From: DATBDN01 sp963715995
GTDB taxonomy: Bacteria; Actinomycetota; Thermoleophilia; Solirubrobacterales; Thermoleophilaceae
Length of the DNA: 64,000 bases
Reading direction: 5' to 3'
NCBI GenBank assembly: GCA_963715995.1
Contig: OY970283.1
Coordinates: forward strand, 2,108,001-2,172,000
The position numbers were made by a program, and so were the translations under genes. This document shows, piece after piece, positions 1-8,110 of this stretch (its first letter is position 1; each line of letters opens with the position of its first letter). The notes under the pieces were generated by a model. That model saw only the letters and a program-made list of their open reading frames with translations, was not told the DNA's origin and made no database searches.

Positions 1-1
1 C

Positions 2-415
2 GGCTCCTACTTCGTGCAGACCGAGCACCTGCGCTGGGAGGCGTTCGCGCTGTCGGTGCCGGTCGGGCTGCTGGCCGCGGCGATCCTGCTCGTGAACAAC
101 ATCCGCGACGCCGACACCGATCGCCGCGCCGGTAAGAAGACGCTCGCCGTCCGGCTGGGTCGCGACCGAGCGCGCGGGCTGTTCGTGGGATGCCTCGTGC
201 TCGCCCATCTCGCGCTGCCCGTGGTGGCCGTCGCCGGGCGTGGCATCTCGCCGCTGGTGCTGCTCGGCCTGCTGTCGCTGCCGCTGGCGCTGCCGCTCGT
301 GCGCGTGGTGCGCGAGCGCACCGACGGCCCGTCGCTCAACCAGGCACTCGCGAAGACGGGCATGCTGCTGGCGAGCTTCTCGCTGCTGCTTTCGATCGGC
401 CTGCTCGCGTCGTGA
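2..415 (+). CDS. menA: 1,4-dihydroxy-2-naphthoate polyprenyltransferase MenA, 3' part
   Basis: Only the C-terminal ~137 residues are present; the frame is open at the left edge of the window. The UbiA/MenA family attaches a polyprenyl chain to dihydroxynaphthoate at the membrane, giving demethylmenaquinol. The visible motif NNIRDADTDRRAGKKTLAVR is the second Asp-rich prenyl-diphosphate site typical of MenA. It is followed by three hydrophobic membrane segments (LFVGCLVLAHLALPVVAVA, LVLLGLLSLPLALPL, LLASFSLLLSIGLLAS). The TGA stop overlaps the GTG start of the next gene (GTGA), which suggests translational coupling to menC. The context of menC, menH, menD and menF supports the assignment. Confidence 0.9.
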   Translation, partial: GSYFVQTEHLRWEAFALSVPVGLLAAAILLVNNIRDADTDRRAGKKTLAVRLGRDRARGLFVGCLVLAHLALPVVAVAGRGISPLVLLGLLSLPLALPLVRVVRERTDGPSLNQALAKTGMLLASFSLLLSIGLLAS

Positions 416-1434
416 GCCGCAGGGTGCTGTGGCTCTCGATTCCGTTTCGGGAGCCGTTCGTCACGTCCGCTGGCACTGTCAGCGCCCGTGACCTGATCGT
501 CATCCGCGTGGAGCGCGCCGGTGCCGTCGGCTTCGGCGAGGCCGCCCCCTTCGAGCCCTACGACGGCGTGCCGATCGCCGAGGTGGCGCGCGTGCTGCGC
601 GAGCACATCACTCCGACCGCCTACCCGCAGGTGCACGCCGCCGACGAGATGGCCTTCCTGGACCTGGAAGGATGCAAGACCGGCTCGCCGCTGGCCGAGC
701 TGCGTGCGACGAGCGTGGCCGTGAACTTCACGCTCGCGGGCGCCACGCCCGAGAGCGTCGCGACGGCGGCCGCCACGGCCCGCGCCGACGGCTTCGAGTG
801 CTTCAAGCTCAAGGTCGGGCTGGCCGACGACGAGGCACGCGTGGCCGCCGTGCGCGATGCAATCGGGCCTGACGCGCTGCTGCGCGTGGACGCGAACGGC
901 GCCTGGAGCGTGGACGAGGCGCTGCGCAGCATCGAGCGGATGGCCGGGCATGGGCTCCAGTTCGTGGAGCAGCCATGCGCGACGCTGGCGGAGCTGGCGG
1001 CCGTCCGGGCGGGTTGCGACGTCCCGATCGCTGCCGACGAGTCGGTGCAGAGCGCCGACGACGTGCGCGCCGCCGCGGCGGCGGGCGCGTGCGACGTCGT
1101 GGCGGTCAAGCTCGCCCCGATGGGCGGCTTCAGCGCGGCGCGCGAGGCGATCGAGGCCGCGCGCGCGGCCGGCATCGACCCCTACGTGTCGAGCACCCTC
1201 GACGGGCCGTGGGGAATCGCGGCTTCGTTGCAGCTGGCGTCCGCGGAGGGAATCGCACTCCACTGCGGCCTGGCAACCCTCGGCCTGTTCGCAGGCGCGA
1301 TCGCGCATGCGCTGGCACCACCCGAGCACGGGCGGATGGTGGTGCCCGCGGGGCCGGGCCTGGGCGTCGAGGTGGCCGACGCGATCCTCGCCGATCTTGT
1401 CCAGCAGGAGTGGGCCGAGCGATCTAGCCCGTAG
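412..1434 (+). CDS. menC: o-succinylbenzoate synthase MenC (enolase superfamily)
   Basis: A 340-residue enolase-superfamily protein predicted to dehydrate SHCHC to o-succinylbenzoate. The catalytic pattern is visible: FKLKVG with Lys132 and Lys134, metal ligands Asp160 (RVDANGAW), Glu186 (FVEQP) and Asp209 (IAADES), and Lys233 (VAVKLAPMGG) on the opposite face. The GTG start at 412 is chosen because it overlaps the menA stop and gives a normal N-terminal capping domain; the frame is open further upstream, but only inside menA. Sequence alone cannot exclude a dipeptide epimerase, which has the same residues, but the position directly after menA favours MenC. Confidence 0.85.
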   Translation: MSRRVLWLSIPFREPFVTSAGTVSARDLIVIRVERAGAVGFGEAAPFEPYDGVPIAEVARVLREHITPTAYPQVHAADEMAFLDLEGCKTGSPLAELRATSVAVNFTLAGATPESVATAAATARADGFECFKLKVGLADDEARVAAVRDAIGPDALLRVDANGAWSVDEALRSIERMAGHGLQFVEQPCATLAELAAVRAGCDVPIAADESVQSADDVRAAAAAGACDVVAVKLAPMGGFSAAREAIEAARAAGIDPYVSSTLDGPWGIAASLQLASAEGIALHCGLATLGLFAGAIAHALAPPEHGRMVVPAGPGLGVEVADAILADLVQQEWAERSSP

Positions 1435-1482
1435 GGACGAACCGAGAGCAATTCCGTCTCTCCGGGGTTACGTTGGATCACC

Positions 1483-3324
1483 ATGGGCTCTCCTCTCCGG
1501 ACCGCAACCGGGCTCGGTATCGCGCTGGCACTCCTCTTTGCCGGGCACGCGACCGCTGCCACCTACTGCGTCAACCTGTCGCGCTGTCCCGTGGGCGGCA
1601 TCAGCGAGGCGCCTACCGGAGCCGGGATCCAAACCGCGCTCGACGCCGCCGCCGCGAGCACGGGCGTGGCCGACACGGTGCTCATCGGCGCCGGGACCTA
1701 TCAGCGCGCGTTCGGCTTCTTCTACTCGGGCTCCGGCGCCAACACGATCACGATCTCCGGCGCCGGCAAGAGCTCGACCATCCTCGAGAACGACACCCCC
1801 GCGGTGACCACGTCGGCTGCGTTCGAGGGCCTGCACATCCACACGAACACCGGCTCGGTGATCAAGAACGTCGGCATCGTGGTTCCGGACTGCAACACGC
1901 CCGGCAACTGCAACAACGACGGGCTCGACATCGCAGGCGTGGACGTGACCGGCGTCTCGGTCACTGACAGCGGCGCCTCGACGACCTCGTTCCTCGGCGC
2001 GCTCATCGACAACTCGACGCTGACCTCGACCACCTTCGTGCTCACCGGCCCCAACACGCGCGCGATCGAGTCGACGAACGGGACGCCGAGCCAGTTGACG
2101 AAGGTCGACGTCACGGCTTCGAGCGGCGCCTTCGCGCTGAACGGCTCGACGCTCTCTCTGACCGACTCGAAGTTCACCGACTCGACCCAGGGCATCGGTG
2201 CATCCAACGGGACCATGTTGGCCGACAACAGCATCGTCCAGGTCACGGGCGCCGGCGGATTCGGCGTCGGGATGCTCAGCGCGTCTGCGTCCTTCAACGG
2301 AGACCATCTGACCATCGACTACACCGGGCCCCCTACGGCTACCGGCTATGGGGCGGACCTCTCCCCGAACGCCGCCTCGACCGCCGATCTCGACGACACC
2401 ATCATCTCGGGCTGGCCGGTCAACCACGCCCTGCGCCGTCAGGGCTCGATGGACGTGAATGTGACGTATTCGGACCTCGAGGGCGGCCACAGTGACAACG
2501 GAGTCGGCGGCACCGGCACCTACTCGCCCGGTGTGATCGACGCTGCTCCTTCCTACGTCGCCGGTGCGTACCAGCTGCAGGCGGACTCGCCCGCGATCGA
2601 CACGGGCTACCCGCTCGACAGCGGGATCACCGATTACGCGGGTGCGTCGCGCTTCATCGACGGCAACGGGGATGGCACTGCGACGACCGACATCGGCGCG
2701 TTCGAGTTCCAGCCCCACGCTCCGACGGCCAGCGTGCAGCCCTCGGTCGCGTCAGCTGGACCGGGAAAGAGCGTCGGCTTCGATGCCTCCGCATCGACAG
2801 ATCCGGACCCGGGCGACCAGCTCACCTACCAGTGGGCCTTCTCGGACGGGACCTCGGCCAGCGGCGTCGTTGTGAACCATCCGATGCCCGCCAATGGCAG
2901 CGACCTGACCGCCACAGTCACCGTGACGGACCTCCAGCAGCAGACCGCGCAGGCGCACGCGACCGTGGCCGGCGCCGGGGCGCCGCCGTCAGGCCAGGGC
3001 TCGGGGCAGGGCTCCGGCGCAGGCGGCGGGTCGTCATCCTCGGGCGGGTCGTCCGGGACGGGCTCGGGCGGCTCGGACTCGCCGGGTACGTCCGGCGGTG
3101 GCTCGACGCCCGGGGCGACGGTGGTCACGCGCTGTCGTGTCCCCAAGCTCAAGGGGCTGACGCTGGCGGCAGCCAAGAAGAGGCTCCGGAAGGCCGGCTG
3201 CGCGCTCGGCAAGGTCAAGCGGCCACGCGGCAAGGCATTGAAGAAGCTGCGCGTCAAGAAGCAGTCGAAGAAGGCGGGCGCGCTGGTGCCGAAGGGGACG
3301 AAGATCGCGCTGACGTTGAGCTAG
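1483..3324 (+). CDS. secreted right-handed beta-helix protein with PKD and PASTA-like domains
   Basis: A 613-residue predicted exported protein. An N-terminal signal peptide (about residues 1-26, hydrophobic core LGIALALLFAGHATAA) is followed by ~380 residues of Thr/Ser/Asp/Asn-rich repeats of the parallel beta-helix type, ending in a choice-of-anchor-like segment (SPAIDTGYPLD ... DIGAFE). Next come a PKD domain (about 415-495, VGFDASASTDPDPGD), a Gly/Ser-rich linker (500-550), and a C-terminal PASTA-like module (about 548-613) with VPKLKGLTLAAAKKRLRKAG and a lysine-rich end. The function is unknown; cell-wall attachment or glycan binding is inferred from the PASTA module. The gene sits inside the menaquinone block but shows no metabolic link to it. 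Its TAG stop overlaps the menH stop on the other strand. Confidence 0.75.
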   Translation: MGSPLRTATGLGIALALLFAGHATAATYCVNLSRCPVGGISEAPTGAGIQTALDAAAASTGVADTVLIGAGTYQRAFGFFYSGSGANTITISGAGKSSTILENDTPAVTTSAAFEGLHIHTNTGSVIKNVGIVVPDCNTPGNCNNDGLDIAGVDVTGVSVTDSGASTTSFLGALIDNSTLTSTTFVLTGPNTRAIESTNGTPSQLTKVDVTASSGAFALNGSTLSLTDSKFTDSTQGIGASNGTMLADNSIVQVTGAGGFGVGMLSASASFNGDHLTIDYTGPPTATGYGADLSPNAASTADLDDTIISGWPVNHALRRQGSMDVNVTYSDLEGGHSDNGVGGTGTYSPGVIDAAPSYVAGAYQLQADSPAIDTGYPLDSGITDYAGASRFIDGNGDGTATTDIGAFEFQPHAPTASVQPSVASAGPGKSVGFDASASTDPDPGDQLTYQWAFSDGTSASGVVVNHPMPANGSDLTATVTVTDLQQQTAQAHATVAGAGAPPSGQGSGQGSGAGGGSSSSGGSSGTGSGGSDSPGTSGGGSTPGATVVTRCRVPKLKGLTLAAAKKRLRKAGCALGKVKRPRGKALKKLRVKKQSKKAGALVPKGTKIALTLS

Positions 3325-4022
3325 CGGCCGAGCGCGGCGGCGAGCGTGGTCAGCGCGTCGGCGACCGCGTCCGGAGCCTCCAGGTGCGCGGCGTGCCCCG
3401 CCCCTGGGATGGTCGCCGCAGTCCCCCTCGGGACCGCGGCTGCCAGCCGCCGCGCGGCCGCGACGTAGGGGGCGTCCCTCTCACCGGCCAACGCGAGCAG
3501 CGGTGCGTCGAGCGCCCCCAGTTCGTCCCAGATCGGATCGAGCGTCCCCTGCCCCGCGCTCCGCAGCAGCTGCGCGAGCTGCGCCGGCTCGTGCCGCAGC
3601 CGTCCCGGGCGCTGGACGGCGACGAGCGCCGGCGACTGCGAGGCGAATACCGGATTGCGCTCCCAGCGCGCGACCACCTCGTCGATCGAGTGCGTTTCGA
3701 TCCACCCCGCCAGCTCCTCGTCGGCCGCCCGCCGTTGCTGTCGCTCGCCGGCATCCTCGATGCCCGCCGAGGCACCGAGTACGACGAGCCCGGCGAGCGG
3801 GAACCGGAGCGCGGCGTGGAGCGCCAGCCGGCCGCCCATTGAGTAGCCGACGAGCACGGAGTCAGCTCCCACAATCGCCTCGATCTCGCCGAGCCGCTCC
3901 TCGAACGTCCAGGTCGCGAAATCGACCACGCGCACCGGGTAGCGTTCGCCGACCGCAGCAGCGATCGGGGACCAGGCGTCCGCATGCTGCATGAATCCCG
4001 GTAGGAAGACGACTTCCGGCAC
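3321..4022 (-). CDS. menH: 2-succinyl-6-hydroxy-2,4-cyclohexadiene-1-carboxylate synthase MenH (alpha/beta hydrolase)
   Basis: A 233-residue alpha/beta hydrolase. It has an oxyanion-hole motif near the N-terminus (VVFLPGFMQHADAW), a nucleophile elbow (LVGYSMGGRLAL), a catalytic Asp (LALAGERDAPY) and a catalytic His (IPGAGHAAHLE). Known MenH enzymes eliminate pyruvate from SEPHCHC, the MenD product. The position next to menD on the opposite strand supports this over a generic hydrolase. The GTG at 4022 is the only start that keeps the first strand and the LPGF motif; the frame is open further upstream, but only through the reverse of menD. The start lies 6 bp from the divergent menD start. Confidence 0.8.
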   Translation of the reverse strand: MPEVVFLPGFMQHADAWSPIAAAVGERYPVRVVDFATWTFEERLGEIEAIVGADSVLVGYSMGGRLALHAALRFPLAGLVVLGASAGIEDAGERQQRRAADEELAGWIETHSIDEVVARWERNPVFASQSPALVAVQRPGRLRHEPAQLAQLLRSAGQGTLDPIWDELGALDAPLLALAGERDAPYVAAARRLAAAVPRGTAATIPGAGHAAHLEAPDAVADALTTLAAALGR

Positions 4023-4028
4023 ACGCAG

Positions 4029-5744
4029 ATGATCCCGGTCAACAGCACCTTCGCGCCGATTCAGGCCTTCGTCGACGAACTGGCCCGCTTCGGGATGTCC
4101 CATGCAGTGACTTGCCCGGGCTCTCGCAACGCGCCGATTGCGCTGACGCTGGCGGCTCATCCGGACATCCAGGCCGTCTCCGTGCTTGACGAGCGCTCGG
4201 CCGGATTCGTAGCACTGGGCATCGCCAAGGAGATCGGCGGGGAGATCCCGGTGGCCATCACCGTCACGTCCGGCACGGCGGCGGCGAACCTGCTGCCGGC
4301 CGTGGTCGAGGCACACGAGGCGCGCATCCCGCTGATCGTGCTCACGGCGGATCGGCCGCCGGAGCTGCGCGAGGTCGGCGCCGGGCAGGCGATCGACCAG
4401 ATCAAGCTCTACGGATCGTTTGTCAAGTGGTTCGCCGAGGTTGGCAGCCTCCCCTCAGGCCGCCCCTCGGCGATCCACCACCGCCAGCTCGGCTGCCGCG
4501 CCGCGGCCGTCGCCACGGGCGGCCGGCCCGGGCCCGTGCACCTCAACTGGCCGCTGCGCGAGCCGCTCGCCCCGCGTGCGGAGGACGGGCTCGACGCCGC
4601 CGACTGGGAGGGGCGCGACGACGGGCGGCCGTGGACGGACCTCGGTTTCGTGGAGGGCGGATCGCAGCCGGCCCCCGAGAACGAGTTCACCGAGCTGCTG
4701 TCCGAAGCCGAGCGCGGCCTCGTGGTCTGCGGCGGCGGCGACCCGCAGTTCACGGCCGCAGCCATCCAGCTCGGTGTCACGCGCGGCTGGCCCGTGCTCG
4801 CGGAGCCAACCTCCGGCGCCCGCGGCTGGCCGCCGATGGAGGTCGACCCCGTGATCGCGCACTACGACCTGCTCGTGCGCAGCGAGCGGTTCGCCGCCGA
4901 GCGCCCCGACCTCGTGGTGCGCGTCGGGGAGATGCCCACGTCGAAGCCGCTGCGCGCCTGGCTCGAGGGCTGCCGCCAGGCGATCGTCGACCCGCACCTC
5001 GACTGGCACGATCCCACACGGAGCGCCGAGTCGATCTGGCCGCTCGATGCCGATTCGCTGTACGCGCTGCTGCCCGGCGCTAGCGGCGGGCCAGAACGTC
5101 CGTGGCTCGACCGCTGGCGCGGCGCCGATGCGCTGGTGGCGGCCGAGCTCGCGGGGGCCGAGGAGCCGTTCGAGCCGCTGGCCTACAACGTGCTGGCCGA
5201 GCTGGCTGACGTGATCTGGGTCAGCTCGTCGCTGCCGATCCGCGACATCGAGTCCTACTTCCCGCGCACCGAGCGGCCGCTGCGGATCCTGTCCAACCGC
5301 GGCGCCAACGGGATCGACGGTGTGGTGTCATCGGCTGCCGGCGCCGCGATCGCCGTCGGGGGCCCGGTTTACCTCGTGATCGGCGAGCTCGCCCTGCTGC
5401 ACGACATCGGCGGGCTGGTGAGTGCTCGCCGGGCGGGCGCAGAGCTGGCGATCCTGTGCGTGAACAACGGCGGCGGCGGCATCTTCGACTTCCTGCCGGT
5501 GGCCGAGCAGGCCGACCCGGCCGCGTACGAGGAACACATCGCGACGCCGGTGGACGTGGACCTGGCGACGGTGGCTGCCCTCGGCGGGCTCGAGCACCGC
5601 GTTGCGGCGAGCGCGACGGAGGTGCGCGAGCGCCTGGAACCCGGCACCCTGGTGGAGTTCCGGACCGACCGCGCGACGAGCCTCGCCCGGCACCGCGAGC
5701 TGGCGGCGCGCATCGTGGCGGCGCTGGACGAGCGCTTCGGCTGA
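4029..5744 (+). CDS. menD: SEPHCHC synthase MenD (ThDP-dependent)
   Basis: A 571-residue enzyme that condenses isochorismate with 2-oxoglutarate in the first committed step of menaquinone synthesis. The N-terminal pyrimidine-binding domain shows CPGSRNAPIALTLA and the ThDP-activating Glu in VLDERSAGFVALGIAKE, then TSGTAAANLLPAVVEA and LTADRPPELREVGAGQ. The C-terminal diphosphate domain has SNRGANGIDGVVSSAAG and a metal-binding segment running to LCVNNGGGGIFDFLP. The length is normal for MenD. No good Shine-Dalgarno sequence precedes the ATG. It is divergent to menH and convergent with menF, separated from the latter by a long inverted repeat. Confidence 0.95.
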   Translation: MIPVNSTFAPIQAFVDELARFGMSHAVTCPGSRNAPIALTLAAHPDIQAVSVLDERSAGFVALGIAKEIGGEIPVAITVTSGTAAANLLPAVVEAHEARIPLIVLTADRPPELREVGAGQAIDQIKLYGSFVKWFAEVGSLPSGRPSAIHHRQLGCRAAAVATGGRPGPVHLNWPLREPLAPRAEDGLDAADWEGRDDGRPWTDLGFVEGGSQPAPENEFTELLSEAERGLVVCGGGDPQFTAAAIQLGVTRGWPVLAEPTSGARGWPPMEVDPVIAHYDLLVRSERFAAERPDLVVRVGEMPTSKPLRAWLEGCRQAIVDPHLDWHDPTRSAESIWPLDADSLYALLPGASGGPERPWLDRWRGADALVAAELAGAEEPFEPLAYNVLAELADVIWVSSSLPIRDIESYFPRTERPLRILSNRGANGIDGVVSSAAGAAIAVGGPVYLVIGELALLHDIGGLVSARRAGAELAILCVNNGGGGIFDFLPVAEQADPAAYEEHIATPVDVDLATVAALGGLEHRVAASATEVRERLEPGTLVEFRTDRATSLARHRELAARIVAALDERFG

Positions 5745-5826
5745 CGGGTTGTCTCGGAGACCCGGTGCGGTCTCCGCGGGCCGCGCTCGTCGGTGGTCTC
5801 CGCAAGCCCGCGCTGGCGCTCGCGAC

Positions 5827-5854
5827 GCAAACTACCTCGGCCAAGGGGTGGCTG
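5827..5854 (+). repeat. left arm of 28-nt inverted repeat (dispersed family)
   Basis: This segment matches the reverse complement of 6068-6095 at 27 of 28 positions. Its core, ctcggccaaggggtggctg, recurs at 17196-17214, so the sequence is a dispersed family in this genome and not only a local hairpin. Confidence 0.8.
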
Positions 5855-5899
5855 ATGTGGCGGGTGGGAGGGTCGCGGGGCGGTCCTTTTGGGTCGGCT

Positions 5900-5938
5900 G
5901 TGCGACATAGACCACCTATGCGGTGGTTTATGTCGCAC
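5900..5938. repeat. 17-bp stem, 5-nt loop hairpin
   Basis: The left arm gtgcgacatagaccacc (5900-5916) pairs with 5922-5938 across a tatgc loop. All 17 positions pair if one G-U is allowed. No T-run follows on either strand, so it is not a classical intrinsic terminator. It lies off-centre inside the larger inverted repeat. Confidence 0.85.
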
Positions 5939-6067
5939 GGCTTCGCCGGGCGAAGCGTGCTCGCCGCGGGCCGTCCGCGACGCGGCGGCGACCGGCTTGA
6001 GTCCCCAAGGAACAAAAGGGGTCCAAGCGGGAGCCGCGCCGCATGCGGACGGGCGCAGGCGCCAGTC

Positions 6068-6095
6068 CAGCCACCCCTTGGCCGAGGCAGTTTGC
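6068..6095 (-). repeat. right arm of 28-nt inverted repeat (dispersed family)
   Basis: Read on the minus strand, this arm starts gcaaactgcctcggccaagg and differs from the left arm by one base. Reading inward, the similarity to the copy at 17189 continues for roughly 15 more bases (ggctggact, then gcgc and tgcgc blocks), so this arm and the 17-kb copy are closer to each other than either is to the left arm. Confidence 0.8.
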
Positions 6096-6172
6096 GCGGC
6101 GCAGCGCCAGCGCACGGCGGCGGAGAGCGCGGCAGGCGGAGAGCGCGGCGGCGGCTGGGCGGCAGCGAGCCT

Positions 6173-7447
6173 CTAGGTCAACAGCGGCAGCATCGTCTGG
6201 AGCTTGATCTCCGTCTCGGCGAGCTCTGCCGCCGGATCCGAGTCGCGCACGATGCCGCAGCCGGCGTACAGGTGCGCGCTCGCCCCGCGCAGCAACCCGC
6301 CGCGCAGGGCCACGCAGAACTCACCGTCCTCGGCAAGGTCTGTCCAGCCCACGGGCCCCGCGTACCAGCCGCGGTCGAGGCCCTCCAGCTCCGGGATCAG
6401 CCGCAGCGCGCGCTCGCGTGGCTCGCCGCCGACGGCGGGCGTGGGATGCAGGCGGCCCGCCAGCTCGACCGCCGCGACAGGCTCGCGCAGCTGGGCCCGG
6501 ATCGGCGTCGCGAGGTGCTGGACGTTCTGCACCTTGACGAGCACCGGCTCCTCCCCCGCGGCGACCCAGACTGACACCGGGTCGAGCGTGCGCTCGATCC
6601 GGCGCGTGACGATCGCCTGCTCGCCGCGGTTCTTGGAGCTGTGAAGCAGCTGCTCACCCAGGTGGTCGTCCACCGACGGGTCAGCCGAGCGGCGCGTGGT
6701 GCCGGCCAGCGCCACAGTCTGCGCACGGGCGCCGTCGCGGCGCACGAGGAGCTCGGGTGAGGCACCGACGAACGCGGCCTCTGGGGTTCCGACGCAGTAG
6801 GTGAAGCACGACGGGAACACCTCGCGCAGCACGCCGAACACCGCGCCCGGGTCGTATGGCTGGCCCGCGTGGACGTGCACCTCGCGCGCAAGCACGACCT
6901 TCTCGACCTCACCGCGGCCGATCAGCTCCACGGCGCGCGCGACGGCCCCCTCGTAGTGCTCGGGCGGCGCGGCGCCAGACACGCGCGCCGGCTGCACGGG
7001 GCTCGGGTCGAGCAGCGGCATCGCGGCAGGCTCCAGCGAAGCCAGCCGCGTCTCGAGGCGCTCCATCACGTCGTCCTCGCCGCTAAGGGCGCAAAGGGTG
7101 ATCCACGCGCGGCCCGCTCGCCGCACCAGCGACAGCTCGGGCAGCACCAGCTGCGCGGGAGCGAACGACGACCACGTGGCCGAGCGCCCACCGGCGTCGG
7201 CGAACGCGAAGCCGCCGCAGAAGACCGGCCCGGCCCCCGGCGGCAGCCCGATCAGGTCGTCGCCGCACTCCGCATCGCGCGCGAGCTCGCGGCAGCGGCG
7301 CGCCGTGTCGCGGAAGCGATCGGGACCATCGGCCTCGATGCGCGCAGCCGCGCCGAGTCCGGCGAGCGCGTAACCGTCGCGGTCGGGCTGCTCGAAGCAG
7401 AACCACGAATCCCCCGGCCGGCGCGCGGCGAACACCGCCGCGCTCAC
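6173..7447 (-). CDS. menF: isochorismate synthase MenF (chorismate-binding family)
   Basis: A 424-residue chorismate-binding enzyme that makes isochorismate for MenD. Motifs include VEKVVLAREVHV, FVGASPELLVRR, ALAGTTRRSADPS, a segment through HLATPIRAQL and LHPTPAVGGEPRERAL, and the C-terminal YAGCGIVRDSDPAAELAETE. The GTG at 7447 is the conservative start. The same frame stays open upstream to 7582 and encodes a plausible extra first strand (ASLTWEVDAALDVSAAV). A CTG at 7552 would overlap the ilvN stop as CTGA, like the many 4-nt overlaps nearby, so the real protein may be ~35 residues longer. It is co-directional with ilvB-ilvN. Confidence 0.9.
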   Translation of the reverse strand: MSAAVFAARRPGDSWFCFEQPDRDGYALAGLGAAARIEADGPDRFRDTARRCRELARDAECGDDLIGLPPGAGPVFCGGFAFADAGGRSATWSSFAPAQLVLPELSLVRRAGRAWITLCALSGEDDVMERLETRLASLEPAAMPLLDPSPVQPARVSGAAPPEHYEGAVARAVELIGRGEVEKVVLAREVHVHAGQPYDPGAVFGVLREVFPSCFTYCVGTPEAAFVGASPELLVRRDGARAQTVALAGTTRRSADPSVDDHLGEQLLHSSKNRGEQAIVTRRIERTLDPVSVWVAAGEEPVLVKVQNVQHLATPIRAQLREPVAAVELAGRLHPTPAVGGEPRERALRLIPELEGLDRGWYAGPVGWTDLAEDGEFCVALRGGLLRGASAHLYAGCGIVRDSDPAAELAETEIKLQTMLPLLT

Positions 7448-7548
7448 GTCCAGAGCGGCGTCGACCTCCCAGGTGAGCGATGCGATCGCGGGCCGCGCGG
7501 GAGCCGCGGCGGCGGCAATCCGCCCTTCGAGCTCGGTGAGGGTCCCGA

Positions 7549-8106
7549 TCAGGTCGCGCCGCGCCCGCGCGCGACAGCGATCTCACCAGTGCGGACCATC
7601 TCGATCAGGCCGAACGGGCGGACCATCCGCTCGAACGCCTCGATCTTGTCGTCGGAGCCCGTCACCTCGACGGTGACCGAGCGCTTGTCGACGTCAACCA
7701 CGTTGCCGCGGAAGATCTGGGCGTACTCCAGGATCTGCGCGCGTGTGTCGGCGTCGGCCGAGAGCTTGAACAGCGCGAGCTCGCGGGCCACCATCTCCTC
7801 GGGCTCGAGATCGCGGATCTTCAGCACGTTGACGAGCTTGTGGAGCTGCTTGGTGACCTGGTCGATCGGGTGTGCCGCGCCGTCGACCGTCAGCGTGATG
7901 CGCGAGGTCGTCGGGTCGTCGGTCGGGCCGACCGCCAGCGTCTCGATGTTGAAGCCGCGGCGGGCGAACAGCCCCGACACGCGTGCCAGCACACCCGGCT
8001 TGTTCTCGACCAGGATCGAGAGCACGTGCTTGCGCCCGGTGCGCAGGCCCGAGACCGCTTCCAGGTCCGCGAGGTTGAGGACTTCGGCTGTGCCCGGCTC
8101 GCCCAT
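7549..8106 (-). CDS. ilvN: acetolactate synthase small (regulatory) subunit IlvN
   Basis: A 185-residue regulatory subunit that binds branched-chain amino acids and activates or feedback-inhibits IlvB. The N-terminal ACT domain is clear (HVLSILVENKPGVLARVSGLF, FNIETLAVGPT). The C-terminal half has LEPEEMVARELALFKL and a second ACT-like unit ending RPFGLIEMVRTGEIAVARG. The ATG at 8106 is chosen; an upstream in-frame start would overlap the end of ilvB. It begins 4 bp after the ilvB stop. The usual downstream ilvC is absent, and menF follows instead. Confidence 0.93.
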   Translation of the reverse strand: MGEPGTAEVLNLADLEAVSGLRTGRKHVLSILVENKPGVLARVSGLFARRGFNIETLAVGPTDDPTTSRITLTVDGAAHPIDQVTKQLHKLVNVLKIRDLEPEEMVARELALFKLSADADTRAQILEYAQIFRGNVVDVDKRSVTVEVTGSDDKIEAFERMVRPFGLIEMVRTGEIAVARGRGAT

Positions 8107-8110
8107 GGCC

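Larger units (their letters stand above)
5745..6172. other. non-coding gap between convergent menD and menF, filled by a long imperfect inverted repeat
   Basis: No convincing gene lies in these 428 bp. Instead the gap folds on itself. Two near-identical 28-nt segments (5827-5854 and 6068-6095) face each other. The similarity continues outward through gcgctggcgct (5810-5820) and its complement (6103-6113), then more loosely into tctccgc-containing sequence on both sides. A separate compact hairpin sits inside at 5900-5938. It may act as a bidirectional terminator for the two convergent genes or be a non-autonomous palindromic element; no transposase is present. Confidence 0.7.

Noticed and set aside
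7..1329. A 440-codon open frame opposite menA-menC
   Set aside because: Its composition is the Arg/His-rich pattern produced by reading high-GC genes backwards, and menA and menC explain the region fully.
412..1434. Dipeptide epimerase in place of MenC
   Set aside because: The catalytic residues are shared by both, but the gene overlaps menA and is surrounded by menaquinone genes; kept as a residual alternative only.
5827..6095. Possible insertion sequence
   Set aside because: The arms look like terminal inverted repeats, but the 210 bp between them hold no transposase and no other gene.
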